The notes below the pieces were generated by a model. The model ran no database searches. It saw nothing but the letters and a program-made list of their open reading frames with translations, and was not told the origin of the DNA. From assembly GCF_016735595.1 (NCBI RefSeq), contig NZ_JAERRB010000008.1, positions 124,001 to 188,000 of the forward strand: DNA of 64,000 bases, in the 5' to 3' direction. How positions within the stretch are numbered: the first letter of the stretch is position 1; each line of letters opens with the position of its first letter. Positions 36,352 to 43,988 of the stretch are shown in pieces. This DNA comes from Chryseolinea lacunae (GTDB lineage: Bacteria > Bacteroidota > Bacteroidia > Cytophagales > Cyclobacteriaceae). A program made the translations under genes and the position numbers.

Positions 36352-37962
36352 ATGAAAACCAAAACGCAATTCATCGCCACCCTCCTGCTGTTCCTCCTTT
36401 CCACGGCCCTGCTGCACGCCCAGGAATTGAAACCCCGCGTGACGTGGGGAAAAGAATTTGAAGCTCCCCGCCGCTCCTCCCTCAACGACATTGTGGGCTT
36501 CGACAAGTCGGGCATCTACGCCATTAAAGAACGCTACGGCTTCACATCATCTACCCGACGCTTCACCCTGGAACACTACGATCCAACGTTTAAACCCACA
36601 CGCTCCTTCGACCTCGATCTGAAACACGACGGCAAAGACGCGTTGCTGGAAATGGTGCTGCAACTTCACAACAAGCTCTACCTCTTCTCGTCGGTGCGCG
36701 ACACGCGTGTTGACAAGAACATGCTCTTTGTGCAGGAGATCAACAAAAGCACGCTGGAGCCCATGCCCAACGCACGCCAGATTGCCGAAATAGATTTCAC
36801 AGGAAAGTCAAGCAGCAACAGCGGCGGCTTCGCCATAAAAGTTTCGCGCGACAGCTCGAAGGTGATGGTATTCTATTCGTTGCCCTACGCAAAGAACGAA
36901 CCCGAATCGTTTGGCTTCCAGGTGCTGGACGACACCATGACTCCCCTATGGAACAAAGAAGTGAAACTCCCCTATGCCGACGGCCTCTTCACCATTGAAA
37001 GCACGCGTGTTGACAACGAAGGCGACGTGTATCTGCTCGCCGTGATCTACAAAGACAAACGCAAGAGCAAACGCCACGGCCTTCCCAACTACACCTACAA
37101 CGTGTTTGCCTTCCTCAACAAAGGCACCGAAGCCAAAGAATATCCCATCAGCCTTGAAGACCGTTTTCTCACCGACATGCAGATCGAAATCCTGAACAAC
37201 AAAAACCTGATCTGCGCCGGCTTCTATTCCGAAAAAGGAACCAACAGCATCCGCGGCTCCTACTTCCTCACGGTAGACGCCGCCACCAAAGAAATCAAAA
37301 CCAAAAGCTTCAAAGAATTCGGCATCGACTTCATCACCCAAAACATGAAAGAAGGCGAAGCCGACCGTGCCCGCCGCAAAGAAAAAAACGGCGACGAAAA
37401 CGAGATGCTGGAATACGACCTCGACAAATTGTTGGTAGGCAAAGACGGCAGCGCCATGCTGATCGGCGAACAATACTACATGACCACCTCCACCAGCAAC
37501 ATGATGATGAACGGCATGATGCAAAACTACACCACCTACCACTACAACTACAACGACATCATCGTGGTGAAGATCGACCCCGCCGGCCAGATTTCATGGG
37601 CCGAGAAGATTGCCAAGCGCCAGCACACCATCGACGACGGTGGCTTTTATTCGTCCTACACTATGTCGATTGTGAAAGGAAGGCTGTGTTTTATTTTTAA
37701 TGACAACCGGAAGAATGCCACTTACACGGGCACTGGGAAAGTTTATAACTACAGCCCAGCTAGCCGGAATGAGAATTCGATGATTATGCTGGTGAGCATT
37801 GACCAGCAGGGCAAGCAGGTGCGTGAGCCGCTGTTTGGAGCATTGGATATGGAGGTGACAACGCGGCCGAAAGTGTGTGAACAGATTTCTTCGACGCAGG
37901 TGATTTTGTTTGGGCAAAGGAAGAAGACGCAGCAGTTTGCAAGGGTGGAGTTTGGGGAGTAG
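36352..37962 (+). CDS. Large secreted protein of unknown function
   Basis: A 536-residue exported protein: signal peptide (1-23, LLHAQ|E), then a repetitive beta-rich body with recurring patterns of the kind GDVYLLAVIYKDKRKSKRHG, NKNLICAGFYSEKGTNSIRG and GSAMLIGEQYYMTTSTSNMM. The strand pattern suggests a beta-propeller-like fold, but this is inference. The family is not named. A Met/Asn/Tyr-rich patch (MMMNGMMQNYTTYHYNYN) stands out. No lipobox, no T9SS tail. Confidence 0.75.
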   Translation: MKTKTQFIATLLLFLLSTALLHAQELKPRVTWGKEFEAPRRSSLNDIVGFDKSGIYAIKERYGFTSSTRRFTLEHYDPTFKPTRSFDLDLKHDGKDALLEMVLQLHNKLYLFSSVRDTRVDKNMLFVQEINKSTLEPMPNARQIAEIDFTGKSSSNSGGFAIKVSRDSSKVMVFYSLPYAKNEPESFGFQVLDDTMTPLWNKEVKLPYADGLFTIESTRVDNEGDVYLLAVIYKDKRKSKRHGLPNYTYNVFAFLNKGTEAKEYPISLEDRFLTDMQIEILNNKNLICAGFYSEKGTNSIRGSYFLTVDAATKEIKTKSFKEFGIDFITQNMKEGEADRARRKEKNGDENEMLEYDLDKLLVGKDGSAMLIGEQYYMTTSTSNMMMNGMMQNYTTYHYNYNDIIVVKIDPAGQISWAEKIAKRQHTIDDGGFYSSYTMSIVKGRLCFIFNDNRKNATYTGTGKVYNYSPASRNENSMIMLVSIDQQGKQVREPLFGALDMEVTTRPKVCEQISSTQVILFGQRKKTQQFARVEFGE

Positions 37963-38355
37963 GGAAAGCTTCCCTTAGTCCGACTGCCTGGGGCAATGCT
38001 TTGCATCCGGTCTGTTAATGGCTGTTGCCAATTGTATGCTGCTATGTATTTCACATAGCTTCGGAAAGTCCAAGTGTCAATATAGAATTTCTGACCAAAA
38101 CCATCTAGTCGTTCCATGAATGGGGTCGATGAGAATATTATTGCCATATCTCAAGTGAAACAACGGCAAATCCGCTGTCCCATTCTACCCTTAAGCCAAC
38201 GATATTTCGTCGCCCCAACGAAATATCGTCGGCTAACACCCACCCAAAACCAAACAAAACCCTTCCCCCACCCTCCATTCCCACTTTCTTGCATTGGCCC
38301 GCCCTTTGCCAAACCGGGCATGTTACGCGTGTAACGGAAAGGAGGTGTATGCAAT
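37963..38355. other. Intergenic region with an inverted repeat
   Basis: About 390 bp without a credible gene. A 12-bp stem (38199-38210 with 38218-38229) closes a 7-nt C-rich loop. It is not followed by T residues, so it is not a classical terminator. The last bases hold an unusually good Shine-Dalgarno site for the next gene. Confidence 0.45.
38338..38347 (+). promoter_or_regulatory. Strong Shine-Dalgarno site
   Basis: AAAGGAGGTG ends 8 nt before the ATG at 38356. This is close to the textbook anti-16S sequence, uncommon in a genome where nearly every other start lacks one. Confidence 0.7.
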
Positions 38356-38838
38356 ATGGAAAATCAGATTTCTCTTGTGATGACGGAGCAGCAGTGGAAA
38401 GACGCTGAGGCGGCGGTGTTGACGTTGAAGAACTTGTTTGATGGCAAACTTATTACGCTCACAACCAAGCAGCGACAACAGTTGGCCAAGATGGGCGACG
38501 GCTCACTGCCCTTCACCGAAAAAGCGGCTGACTATGCAAAGCGCAATCCTGAATTTCTTCCCAGCTACATTAAACTGGAAGAGTTCGAGACCGACTTGCT
38601 GGCGGCACGTCAATTGAATCACATCTATCAGTTGCTGTCGCAGTTGGTAACGCAGATCGACGACAGCATGCTGGCGTCTGGAAGCGAAGCCTACCTGGCA
38701 GCGCGCACCTACTATGCGTCTGTGAAGGCGGCGGCTAAAGCCCATGTGGCGGCAGCTAAAGTGGTAGAGGCGGATCTTGCTGAGCGCTTCGCGCGCCTAG
38801 GCAAAACCGATAGTGCTAAAGCCGAACCCAAGGATTAA
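38356..38838 (+). CDS. Cytoplasmic helical protein of unknown function
   Basis: A 160-residue soluble protein, mostly helical: MTEQQWKDAEAAVLTLKNLF, an invariant-looking TTKQRQQLAKMGDGSLPFTE loop, and Ala-rich helices to the end (VKAAAKAHVAAAKVVEADLA). I have a recollection of similar uncharacterised Bacteroidota proteins with the KMGDxS loop but can attach no function. Preceded by a strong ribosome-binding site and followed by a strong terminator, so it is probably well expressed. Confidence 0.75.
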   Translation: MENQISLVMTEQQWKDAEAAVLTLKNLFDGKLITLTTKQRQQLAKMGDGSLPFTEKAADYAKRNPEFLPSYIKLEEFETDLLAARQLNHIYQLLSQLVTQIDDSMLASGSEAYLAARTYYASVKAAAKAHVAAAKVVEADLAERFARLGKTDSAKAEPKD

Positions 38839-38875
38839 TTCCTTTGTGTGCCGGTCTCCGAAAGGAGTTGCTGAG

Positions 38876-38919
38876 CGGGCAGAACTGTAGTGAGAACTAT
38901 GGGCTGCCCGTTTTTTTTT
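38876..38919 (+). terminator. Terminator after the 160-aa protein
   Basis: CGGGCAG (38876-38882) pairs with CTGCCCG (38904-38910), and nine T residues follow. Confidence 0.85.
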
Positions 38920-38966
38920 GAGGAACGGTACACCCCGCACCACTGGTTAGTCATTGTTCAGGTCGG

Positions 38967-39449
38967 CTAGCCCAGGCCGTTAACAAACGAACCATCAATT
39001 TCCTTTCTAGTTAGATTGATGTCGATCTGAAAATAACACGCCCCTCCATCAAACACAACAACAGGACGAGTCTTCCAATAGTCACCACTAACTTTGCAGA
39101 AAACATTGACCCAGGCTTCCTTTTCACCTTCTGAATTAAAAAATGCTACAATTTGTATCCTGTAGTTCCCTTCACCCATGTTAATGCGATAAAGGTCACC
39201 GCGATCGTTAGTCAGACTAGCATTATAATCCGCTACATAAGCTTTCATCAGGCTGTCAACAACGGCTAGTTCCGCCTGAGTAATCGTAGCCGAAGCGATT
39301 GCCCGGTCGCCAATAACATGTTTCGAACTATCCAGTGCGAGGATCGCCATTGCTGACGTATCGAATTCTAACTTTGTATTAACATACCCTACATTATCTT
39401 CCTCAGGCAATGGAATTTTATCAGGCTTTGACCTGCAGGCTGTTAGCAC
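38967..39449 (-). CDS. Probable lipoprotein with a frameshifted signal peptide
   Basis: The readable frame gives a 160-residue protein starting GTG 39449 as MLTACRSK, a lipobox without the hydrophobic region before it. The missing part is present in another frame: ATG 39486 starts MVTFLRIVSF, and removing one T from the TTTTT run joins the two as a normal lipoprotein signal peptide of about 18 residues ending LTAC. The upstream frame of MLTAC is closed by TGA. So the gene is either frameshifted or carries a sequencing error in a T-run. The mature part (DLYRINMGEGNYRIQIVAFF) is of unknown family. Confidence 0.6.
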   Translation of the reverse strand: MLTACRSKPDKIPLPEEDNVGYVNTKLEFDTSAMAILALDSSKHVIGDRAIASATITQAELAVVDSLMKAYVADYNASLTNDRGDLYRINMGEGNYRIQIVAFFNSEGEKEAWVNVFCKVSGDYWKTRPVVVFDGGACYFQIDINLTRKEIDGSFVNGLG

Positions 39450-39539
39450 AAAAACAAAAACTGACGATTCTCAAAAAAGTCACCATGGATAAAAGACATT
39501 ACTAGTGTTCAAAATGGCACATGCCAACTAAAGAAGATT

Positions 39540-40136
39540 TTATTTATTGGGCCATAAGTTGGTCTTCGTTACGCTTACTGTCCTTGCCCCCAATCGATAA
39601 TGGCCATGAGTTCCCCCTGCATATTCTGTGAGTAATATTTTAGTACGAGGCAATAAACTCAACATCCGCAGTTTCTGTTCCTCAGTAAGTCTGCGGAAAT
39701 CGTCCGGAAACTGACTGAAAATCAACTCTTTCAATTTTGTCAAATGTTTCATTTCAGGGGGAAGCTCTGTCAGTTTGTTGTTACCGAGCATTAGTTTCTT
39801 CAGGTGGGATAACTTTGAAATGTTAGCTGGTAAAGATTCAATGTGGCAATCCGATAAATTCAAGAACTCTAGTTTCGGAAGCATGGCCAGTTTATCGAAT
39901 AGGTCAGCTAAATTGATTCTTTGATTGTGACTTAAAGAAATGCTTCTAACATTAATAAGCTTGACCAGGCTTGGGTTTATCTCTACAATGTCATCAGAGT
40001 CTAGCCTTAGGCTCTGAACACTAGCAGGGTCTCTCAACGCCGAAACAAGGCTATTAAAAACTCCCTTTTCAAAGTCTTGGGCTACTCCAAAAAAAGGAGT
40101 AATTACAAAAATAAAAACGATCATTTTTTTCATCAT
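39540..40136 (-). CDS. Secreted leucine-rich-repeat protein
   Basis: A 198-residue exported protein from ATG 40136 (the Met run MMKKMIVFIF begins the signal peptide, ending FGVAQ). Leucine-rich repeats occupy about residues 70-150: LPKLEFLNLSDCHIESLPAN and LSHLKKLMLGNNKLTELPPE. Probable binding scaffold; ligand unknown. The frame opens 18 bases earlier, but this would put charged residues before the signal. Base use is AT-richer than the housekeeping neighbours, suggesting an acquired or fast-evolving gene. Confidence 0.75.
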   Translation of the reverse strand: MMKKMIVFIFVITPFFGVAQDFEKGVFNSLVSALRDPASVQSLRLDSDDIVEINPSLVKLINVRSISLSHNQRINLADLFDKLAMLPKLEFLNLSDCHIESLPANISKLSHLKKLMLGNNKLTELPPEMKHLTKLKELIFSQFPDDFRRLTEEQKLRMLSLLPRTKILLTEYAGGTHGHYRLGARTVSVTKTNLWPNK

Positions 40137-40288
40137 TCCTTCATCAACAGGCAAATAGTTTATTACTCTTGAGTCGGTTTGTAATTAGCCAACACAGATT
40201 CAAAGCTATCAGAATCCCAAAATCTCAAATCATAAGATCATCTGTGTGTTCCTGTCCTTGAAACCTAATTCGATTTACAAATGATTTC

Positions 40289-40564
40289 TCACGCTTGTAC
40301 GAGTTGAAGGTCAGCCCGAATGGATAATAGTTTCCCATCTGCAGCTTTAGTAACTCCCCATTTATCTGAGGATTTCGGGCTTTCTTCGGGGCATTTTATA
40401 GATTTTATCGAATGAATCGTAATCGGCAGGACATTATAAGACCACCTAAGCCGATAGTTCTTATTCCAGGGAATGGAGTCTTGCTTGGTGCAAGACTCCT
40501 GAGAGAAAAGATTAAATGACGTTACAAATACTAAAGCAAATAAAATATACCTTCTCTTCATCAT
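40289..40564 (-). CDS. Small secreted protein, unknown
   Basis: A 91-residue protein with a signal peptide (MKRRYILFALVFVTSFNLFS) and a short mature part (DSIPWNKNYRLRWSYNVLPI) containing two Cys. No family recognised; the shortness suggests it could be a truncated remnant. AT-rich like its neighbours. It lies 6 nt downstream of the 40571-40921 gene on the same strand, probably an operon. Confidence 0.55.
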   Translation of the reverse strand: MMKRRYILFALVFVTSFNLFSQESCTKQDSIPWNKNYRLRWSYNVLPITIHSIKSIKCPEESPKSSDKWGVTKAADGKLLSIRADLQLVQA

Positions 40565-40570
40565 TCTCTC

Positions 40571-40921
40571 CTATTTGTTTCTTATCTCGAAGCCAACTGA
40601 GAGTCCGCCTTTACCTGACATCACATTCCCTGTGCCATAAATAAGTTGCTTAGGGTTTACTCTCTGACTAACCAAAAAGTTATACATCACAGGCAAACTT
40701 AACACGACTATCCTCGTCATTCTCCGTGAATTATCTTTACTCAAAATTTGCAGATAAATGCCCGCAAAAAAACGGAAGAATAAAGCTGCAGTTGCTAAAA
40801 AGCAAAGCACAAAGAGAGCAGTTCGAAGACTAATAAAAATAGCTATTGATACAAATCCCAATCCCGCAAACATTACGTATACAGGATCAATTTTGATTTT
40901 AATTGACTGCCCGTTCTTCAT
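40571..40921 (-). CDS. Small membrane protein, unknown
   Basis: A 116-residue protein with two adjacent membrane helices (VYVMFAGLGFVSIAIFISL and ALFVLCFLATAALFFRFFAG, about residues 14-53) and a short Gly/Lys-rich C-terminal tail. Unknown family. First gene of a probable pair with the 91-residue secreted protein. Confidence 0.55.
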   Translation of the reverse strand: MKNGQSIKIKIDPVYVMFAGLGFVSIAIFISLRTALFVLCFLATAALFFRFFAGIYLQILSKDNSRRMTRIVVLSLPVMYNFLVSQRVNPKQLIYGTGNVMSGKGGLSVGFEIRNK

Positions 40922-41175
40922 TTTATCCTTTCCTTGTCAGCGGTATCACTTTTTTTCACTTGCAGAAAGATATTTCCCTGGCGCCTATTCTCTTTTGACT
41001 ACATGCTAACACAACAAGCTGCACAAACAGGATCGGAGATATCTTCATAACACAAACTTAGCCCAATACAATTTGCAAAATATACAGAAAGCCCGAAATG
41101 GCCAGCCGAATTCTTCACAACATCGCTTTCCTTACCATCACCCCGAACGGATTTGACAAAGCGCCTAATCAAAAA

Positions 41176-41752
41176 GATCCGACGTCGGTGTTCCGAACTC
41201 CGTGTGTCAGGTTCTGAACAGCAATTTTGTCAGTAGTCGTAGTTAAAAGATGCAATGGCGGATATAAAAGATGCGTCGTTGCATCTTTAACATGCGACGT
41301 CGGATCTTTTAGATGCGATGACGCATCTTTTGACTTCGGATTTTGCCCTATTTTTTGGTGCGCTTCCGGAAAAAGATGTAGGGATTGACGTAAACCATGG
41401 AACAACGAATCTTTTAACCGCAACGGTGCATAAAAAACTCTCATTTTCCCCGAAAAACCTGACAACGTTGGATATAAAAGATGCAACGATGCATCTTTTA
41501 TATCCAACGTCGGATCTTTTAGATGCGACGACGCATCTTTTATATCCGATCACGCATCTTTGAACTCCGACGTCGATACTTAGAAATGCAGTGTCGCATC
41601 TTTTTACTTCACCGTTCCCATTCTGAATGGCAACCGCGGATTGTAAAGATCGACCGTCCGATAAAAAAGATGCTCGCGCGGGTTTTCGAGATGCACAGTT
41701 GCCTTTCGGAGATCTGGCGTTATCCCCTTTCGCCATTGCCAACGCCCTGGCT
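41176..41752. repeat. Tandem array of 21-bp palindromic units
   Basis: Most of the gene-free interval 40922-41962 is a tandem array with a strict 21-bp register. From 41249 to about 41752 the register holds for 24 units without a slip; two more units (41176 and 41197) lie before a 10-nt phase shift. A unit is a 16-bp imperfect palindrome, best form GATGCGACGACGCATC, plus a 5-bp A/T linker, TTTTA or TAAAA. The best copies start at 41270, 41291, 41312, 41480, 41501, 41522 and 41543; those at 41333-41438 and after 41606 are decayed. Because 21 is a multiple of three, several frames stay open on both strands, with seven-residue periodicity. The flanks 40922-41175 and 41753-41962 show nothing further. 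Confidence 0.85.
41465..41510. repeat. Perfect 21-bp inverted repeat inside the array
   Basis: Bases 41465-41485 pair without mismatch with 41490-41510 around the loop ACGA. It is formed by one palindromic unit plus half of each neighbour. Either strand's RNA would fold into a long hairpin. Confidence 0.85.
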
Positions 41753-41962
41753 TTTTATTATTCCTAGCAACGTTGTCTCGCACAGCGCGAATAACGCCAA
41801 AACCACGCCGTGTAGCGGCGGGGATGTGCGCGAATGTCTGGGGTTGGTGTGATGGTGATTGTGGGTGGGTGGTGAAGGCAAATCAAAAAAGCGGTCATTA
41901 ATTATTAAAAATCCCTGCATAAAACTATTATTGCTTGCATAAATAAGCTTTACTGTAGGCCA

Positions 41963-42646
41963 ATGACCATAAAACTAAGCGACGAAGAGCGCATTCGCAT
42001 CCTAAACTCCGACGACCTGTTTGAGATTATGCGGAAAGTTTTGTTGCGCGAAGAAAAGATAGACCAGGACCGCGAACATTTCTGGGTCATCGGGCTGTCG
42101 AACAGCAACAACATTTTGTTTGTGGAACTGATCAGCATGGGCACCGTGAATTCAACGCTGGTGGAACCCATGGAGGTTTATAGTGTGGCGTTGCAGAAGC
42201 GGGCGGTCAAGGTCATGCTGGTGCACAACCATCCCAGCGGCAACCTGGAGCCCAGCGAAAACGACAAGATTCTTACCGACCGGCTCATCCAGGTGGGCCT
42301 CATCATCCACGTGCCCGTGCTGGACCACCTCATCATCTCGCCCATCGACTACGTCAGTTTTAGCGACATTGGACTACTGGCCGAACTTCAAAAAAGTCTC
42401 CGCTTTGTGCCGCGCTATAAGCAAATTGAACAGCTGAAAAAACTTGCCGAAGAGGCGGGAAGATTAGAAGGAAAAATAGAGGGGTTGAAGCAAGGGCTGG
42501 TGAAAGGAAAAGAAGAGGGAATAAAAGAAGGCAGTGTTGCCAGAAGCATCCAAATCGCCAGATTGTTGAAGGAGAAAAATATGTCTGACGAAGAGATTGC
42601 TGAGATTACGGGATTGCCGTTGGAGGAAGTGAAAAAATTAGGCTAG
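41963..42646 (+). CDS. JAB/RadC-domain protein with Rpn-like charged tail
   Basis: A 227-residue protein. Residues 20-135 are a RadC-type JAB domain with the metal site in VHNHPSGNLEPSEND (HxH, Ser, Asp) and the conserved LDHLIISPIDYVSFSD segment. The N-terminal helix-hairpin-helix of normal RadC is missing. Residues 155-227 (GRLEGKIEGLKQGLVKGKEE and MSDEEIAEITGLPLEEVKKL) match the coiled tail that ends Rpn/PD-(D/E)XK recombination-promoting nucleases and related transposase-like proteins. This fusion is unusual. Metal site intact, so peptidase or nuclease-like activity is possible; role unknown. It lies beside the 21-bp array. Confidence 0.8.
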   Translation: MTIKLSDEERIRILNSDDLFEIMRKVLLREEKIDQDREHFWVIGLSNSNNILFVELISMGTVNSTLVEPMEVYSVALQKRAVKVMLVHNHPSGNLEPSENDKILTDRLIQVGLIIHVPVLDHLIISPIDYVSFSDIGLLAELQKSLRFVPRYKQIEQLKKLAEEAGRLEGKIEGLKQGLVKGKEEGIKEGSVARSIQIARLLKEKNMSDEEIAEITGLPLEEVKKLG

Positions 42647-42649
42647 TAA

Positions 42650-42766
42650 CTATTTAATCTTTCCTTCATTTACCACGCTTTTGTTGATGAAGGGCTGCAA
42701 TACCCAGACGCCGATCGGAAAGACTAGAAACAAGAAAAGGTATCCCAGCCATTGCACACAGATTCA
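42650..42766 (-). pseudogene. Possible remnant of a membrane-protein C-terminus
   Basis: Between the JAB gene and the DUF695 gene the minus strand reads as a 37-residue open stretch (between TGA and TAG), WLGYLFLFLVFPIGVWVLQP then FINKSVVNEGKIK. It looks like the last membrane helix and tail of a protein, with no good start codon. Probably gene debris; chance is not excluded. Confidence 0.3.
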
Positions 42767-42854
42767 CAACAAGACAGCCAGGTGACACCACCACGTTCTA
42801 TCACGAATTCGACTGGTCTGACCTTAACACCAACACAAAAACCAATTAGTCTGT

Positions 42855-43943
42855 ATGAGCTTTCTTAAAAACCTGTTCCAAAAGAAAGAAGAACCTGTTG
42901 CCAACTATGCCGACTTCTGGGCCTGGTTTGCAAAGCACGAAAAAGATTTTCTGAATGCTGTTCGAAAAGGCTCGTCCATTGAAGAAGATTTTTTCGAGAA
43001 GCTTTCTCCCAAACTTGATGAACTGAAAGACGGATTCTTTTACGTGACCGGCATGCTGAACGACGACACCGCAAAGTTGGTGTTCACCGCCGATGGCGCC
43101 ATTGCCAACATTGTGTTTGTGGAAGAGCTTGTGAACGCCGCTCCCACCCTTGCCGGATGGAAGTTTGTGGCCCTGAAACCCCCGATCGACATCCAGAACG
43201 TGGGCATCGCCATGGACGACTACACGTTCGACAAAGACAGCTTGTCGTTCTACTCAAACGACGACCCCGACTATCCGGACGAGATTGACATCACCATTGT
43301 TCACCGCGACTATAAGGAAGAAGACAAGGAGTCGATCACTGGAGGCACCTACTTGTTCATCGACAACTTCGTTGGCGAGTTAAATTCGGTAACCACCATA
43401 GACAACCTTGTGGTGATCGGGAAAGCCGACGCCAAAAAAGAACTTATACCTATCGAGAAGCTGAAAGACTTTTTGATCTGGCGCGAAAAAGAGTTTATCG
43501 AAAAGTATGAAGGTGTGCTGCAAAACACAGACGACGCCGAATTTTCGGTTTTGCAAGCCGACCTTGAGAGCGGAAACATGTTGATTGCCACCATCAACAC
43601 CAGCATTCTGAGCTGGGAAAACAAGGCGTCGCACCCCTGGCTGGTGTGTCTTGAAATTACGTTCGACGGCCACGAAACCAACGGCATGCCCGACCCCGAA
43701 ACCGACGAGATCCTCAACCAACTAGAAGACAAACTTCTGGACGACCTGAAGGACCACGAAGGCTACCTATACATCGGCCACCAAACCGCCGACGGCGTGC
43801 GCGAGATCTATCTGGCCTGCCGCGATTTCAGAAAACCTTCAAAGGTTCTGCATCAGCTAACACTGGACTATCCGGATCTGGATATTAAATACCAGATTTA
43901 TAAAGACAAGTATTGGAAGTCGTATGACCGGTTTTTGCCTTAG
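42855..43943 (+). CDS. DUF695 domain protein
   Basis: A 362-residue cytoplasmic, acidic protein. Residues 1-205 are an uncharacterised N-terminal part (ANYADFWAWFAKHEKDFLNA). Residues 230-362 match DUF695, recognised by ASHPWLVCLEITFDGHETNG, MPDPETDEILNQLEDKLLDD and REIYLACRDFRKPSKVLHQL. DUF695 proteins are widespread, without known function. Codon use is like the housekeeping genes, unlike the AT-rich orphans nearby. Confidence 0.75.
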   Translation: MSFLKNLFQKKEEPVANYADFWAWFAKHEKDFLNAVRKGSSIEEDFFEKLSPKLDELKDGFFYVTGMLNDDTAKLVFTADGAIANIVFVEELVNAAPTLAGWKFVALKPPIDIQNVGIAMDDYTFDKDSLSFYSNDDPDYPDEIDITIVHRDYKEEDKESITGGTYLFIDNFVGELNSVTTIDNLVVIGKADAKKELIPIEKLKDFLIWREKEFIEKYEGVLQNTDDAEFSVLQADLESGNMLIATINTSILSWENKASHPWLVCLEITFDGHETNGMPDPETDEILNQLEDKLLDDLKDHEGYLYIGHQTADGVREIYLACRDFRKPSKVLHQLTLDYPDLDIKYQIYKDKYWKSYDRFLP

Positions 43944-43988
43944 TCCTTTTGGAGATAGGCCGGACTTCTGTGGCAAAAAAACAAGCAT

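Noticed and set aside
38199-38229. Inverted repeat as terminator for the 36352 gene
   Set aside because: It lies more than 230 nt after the stop and no T-run follows; recorded only as intergenic structure.
41176-41752. CRISPR array
   Set aside because: Units are contiguous, 21 bp, with no unique spacers of 25-40 bp; the regular step and palindromic cores do not fit a CRISPR, despite a Cas6-like gene in the window.
41169-41852. Protein-coding genes in the 21-bp array (151, 112, 109 and 81 residues)
   Set aside because: All four overlap on both strands and their openness follows from a repeat of 7 codons without stops; none has a leader or family match, so none is listed as a CDS.
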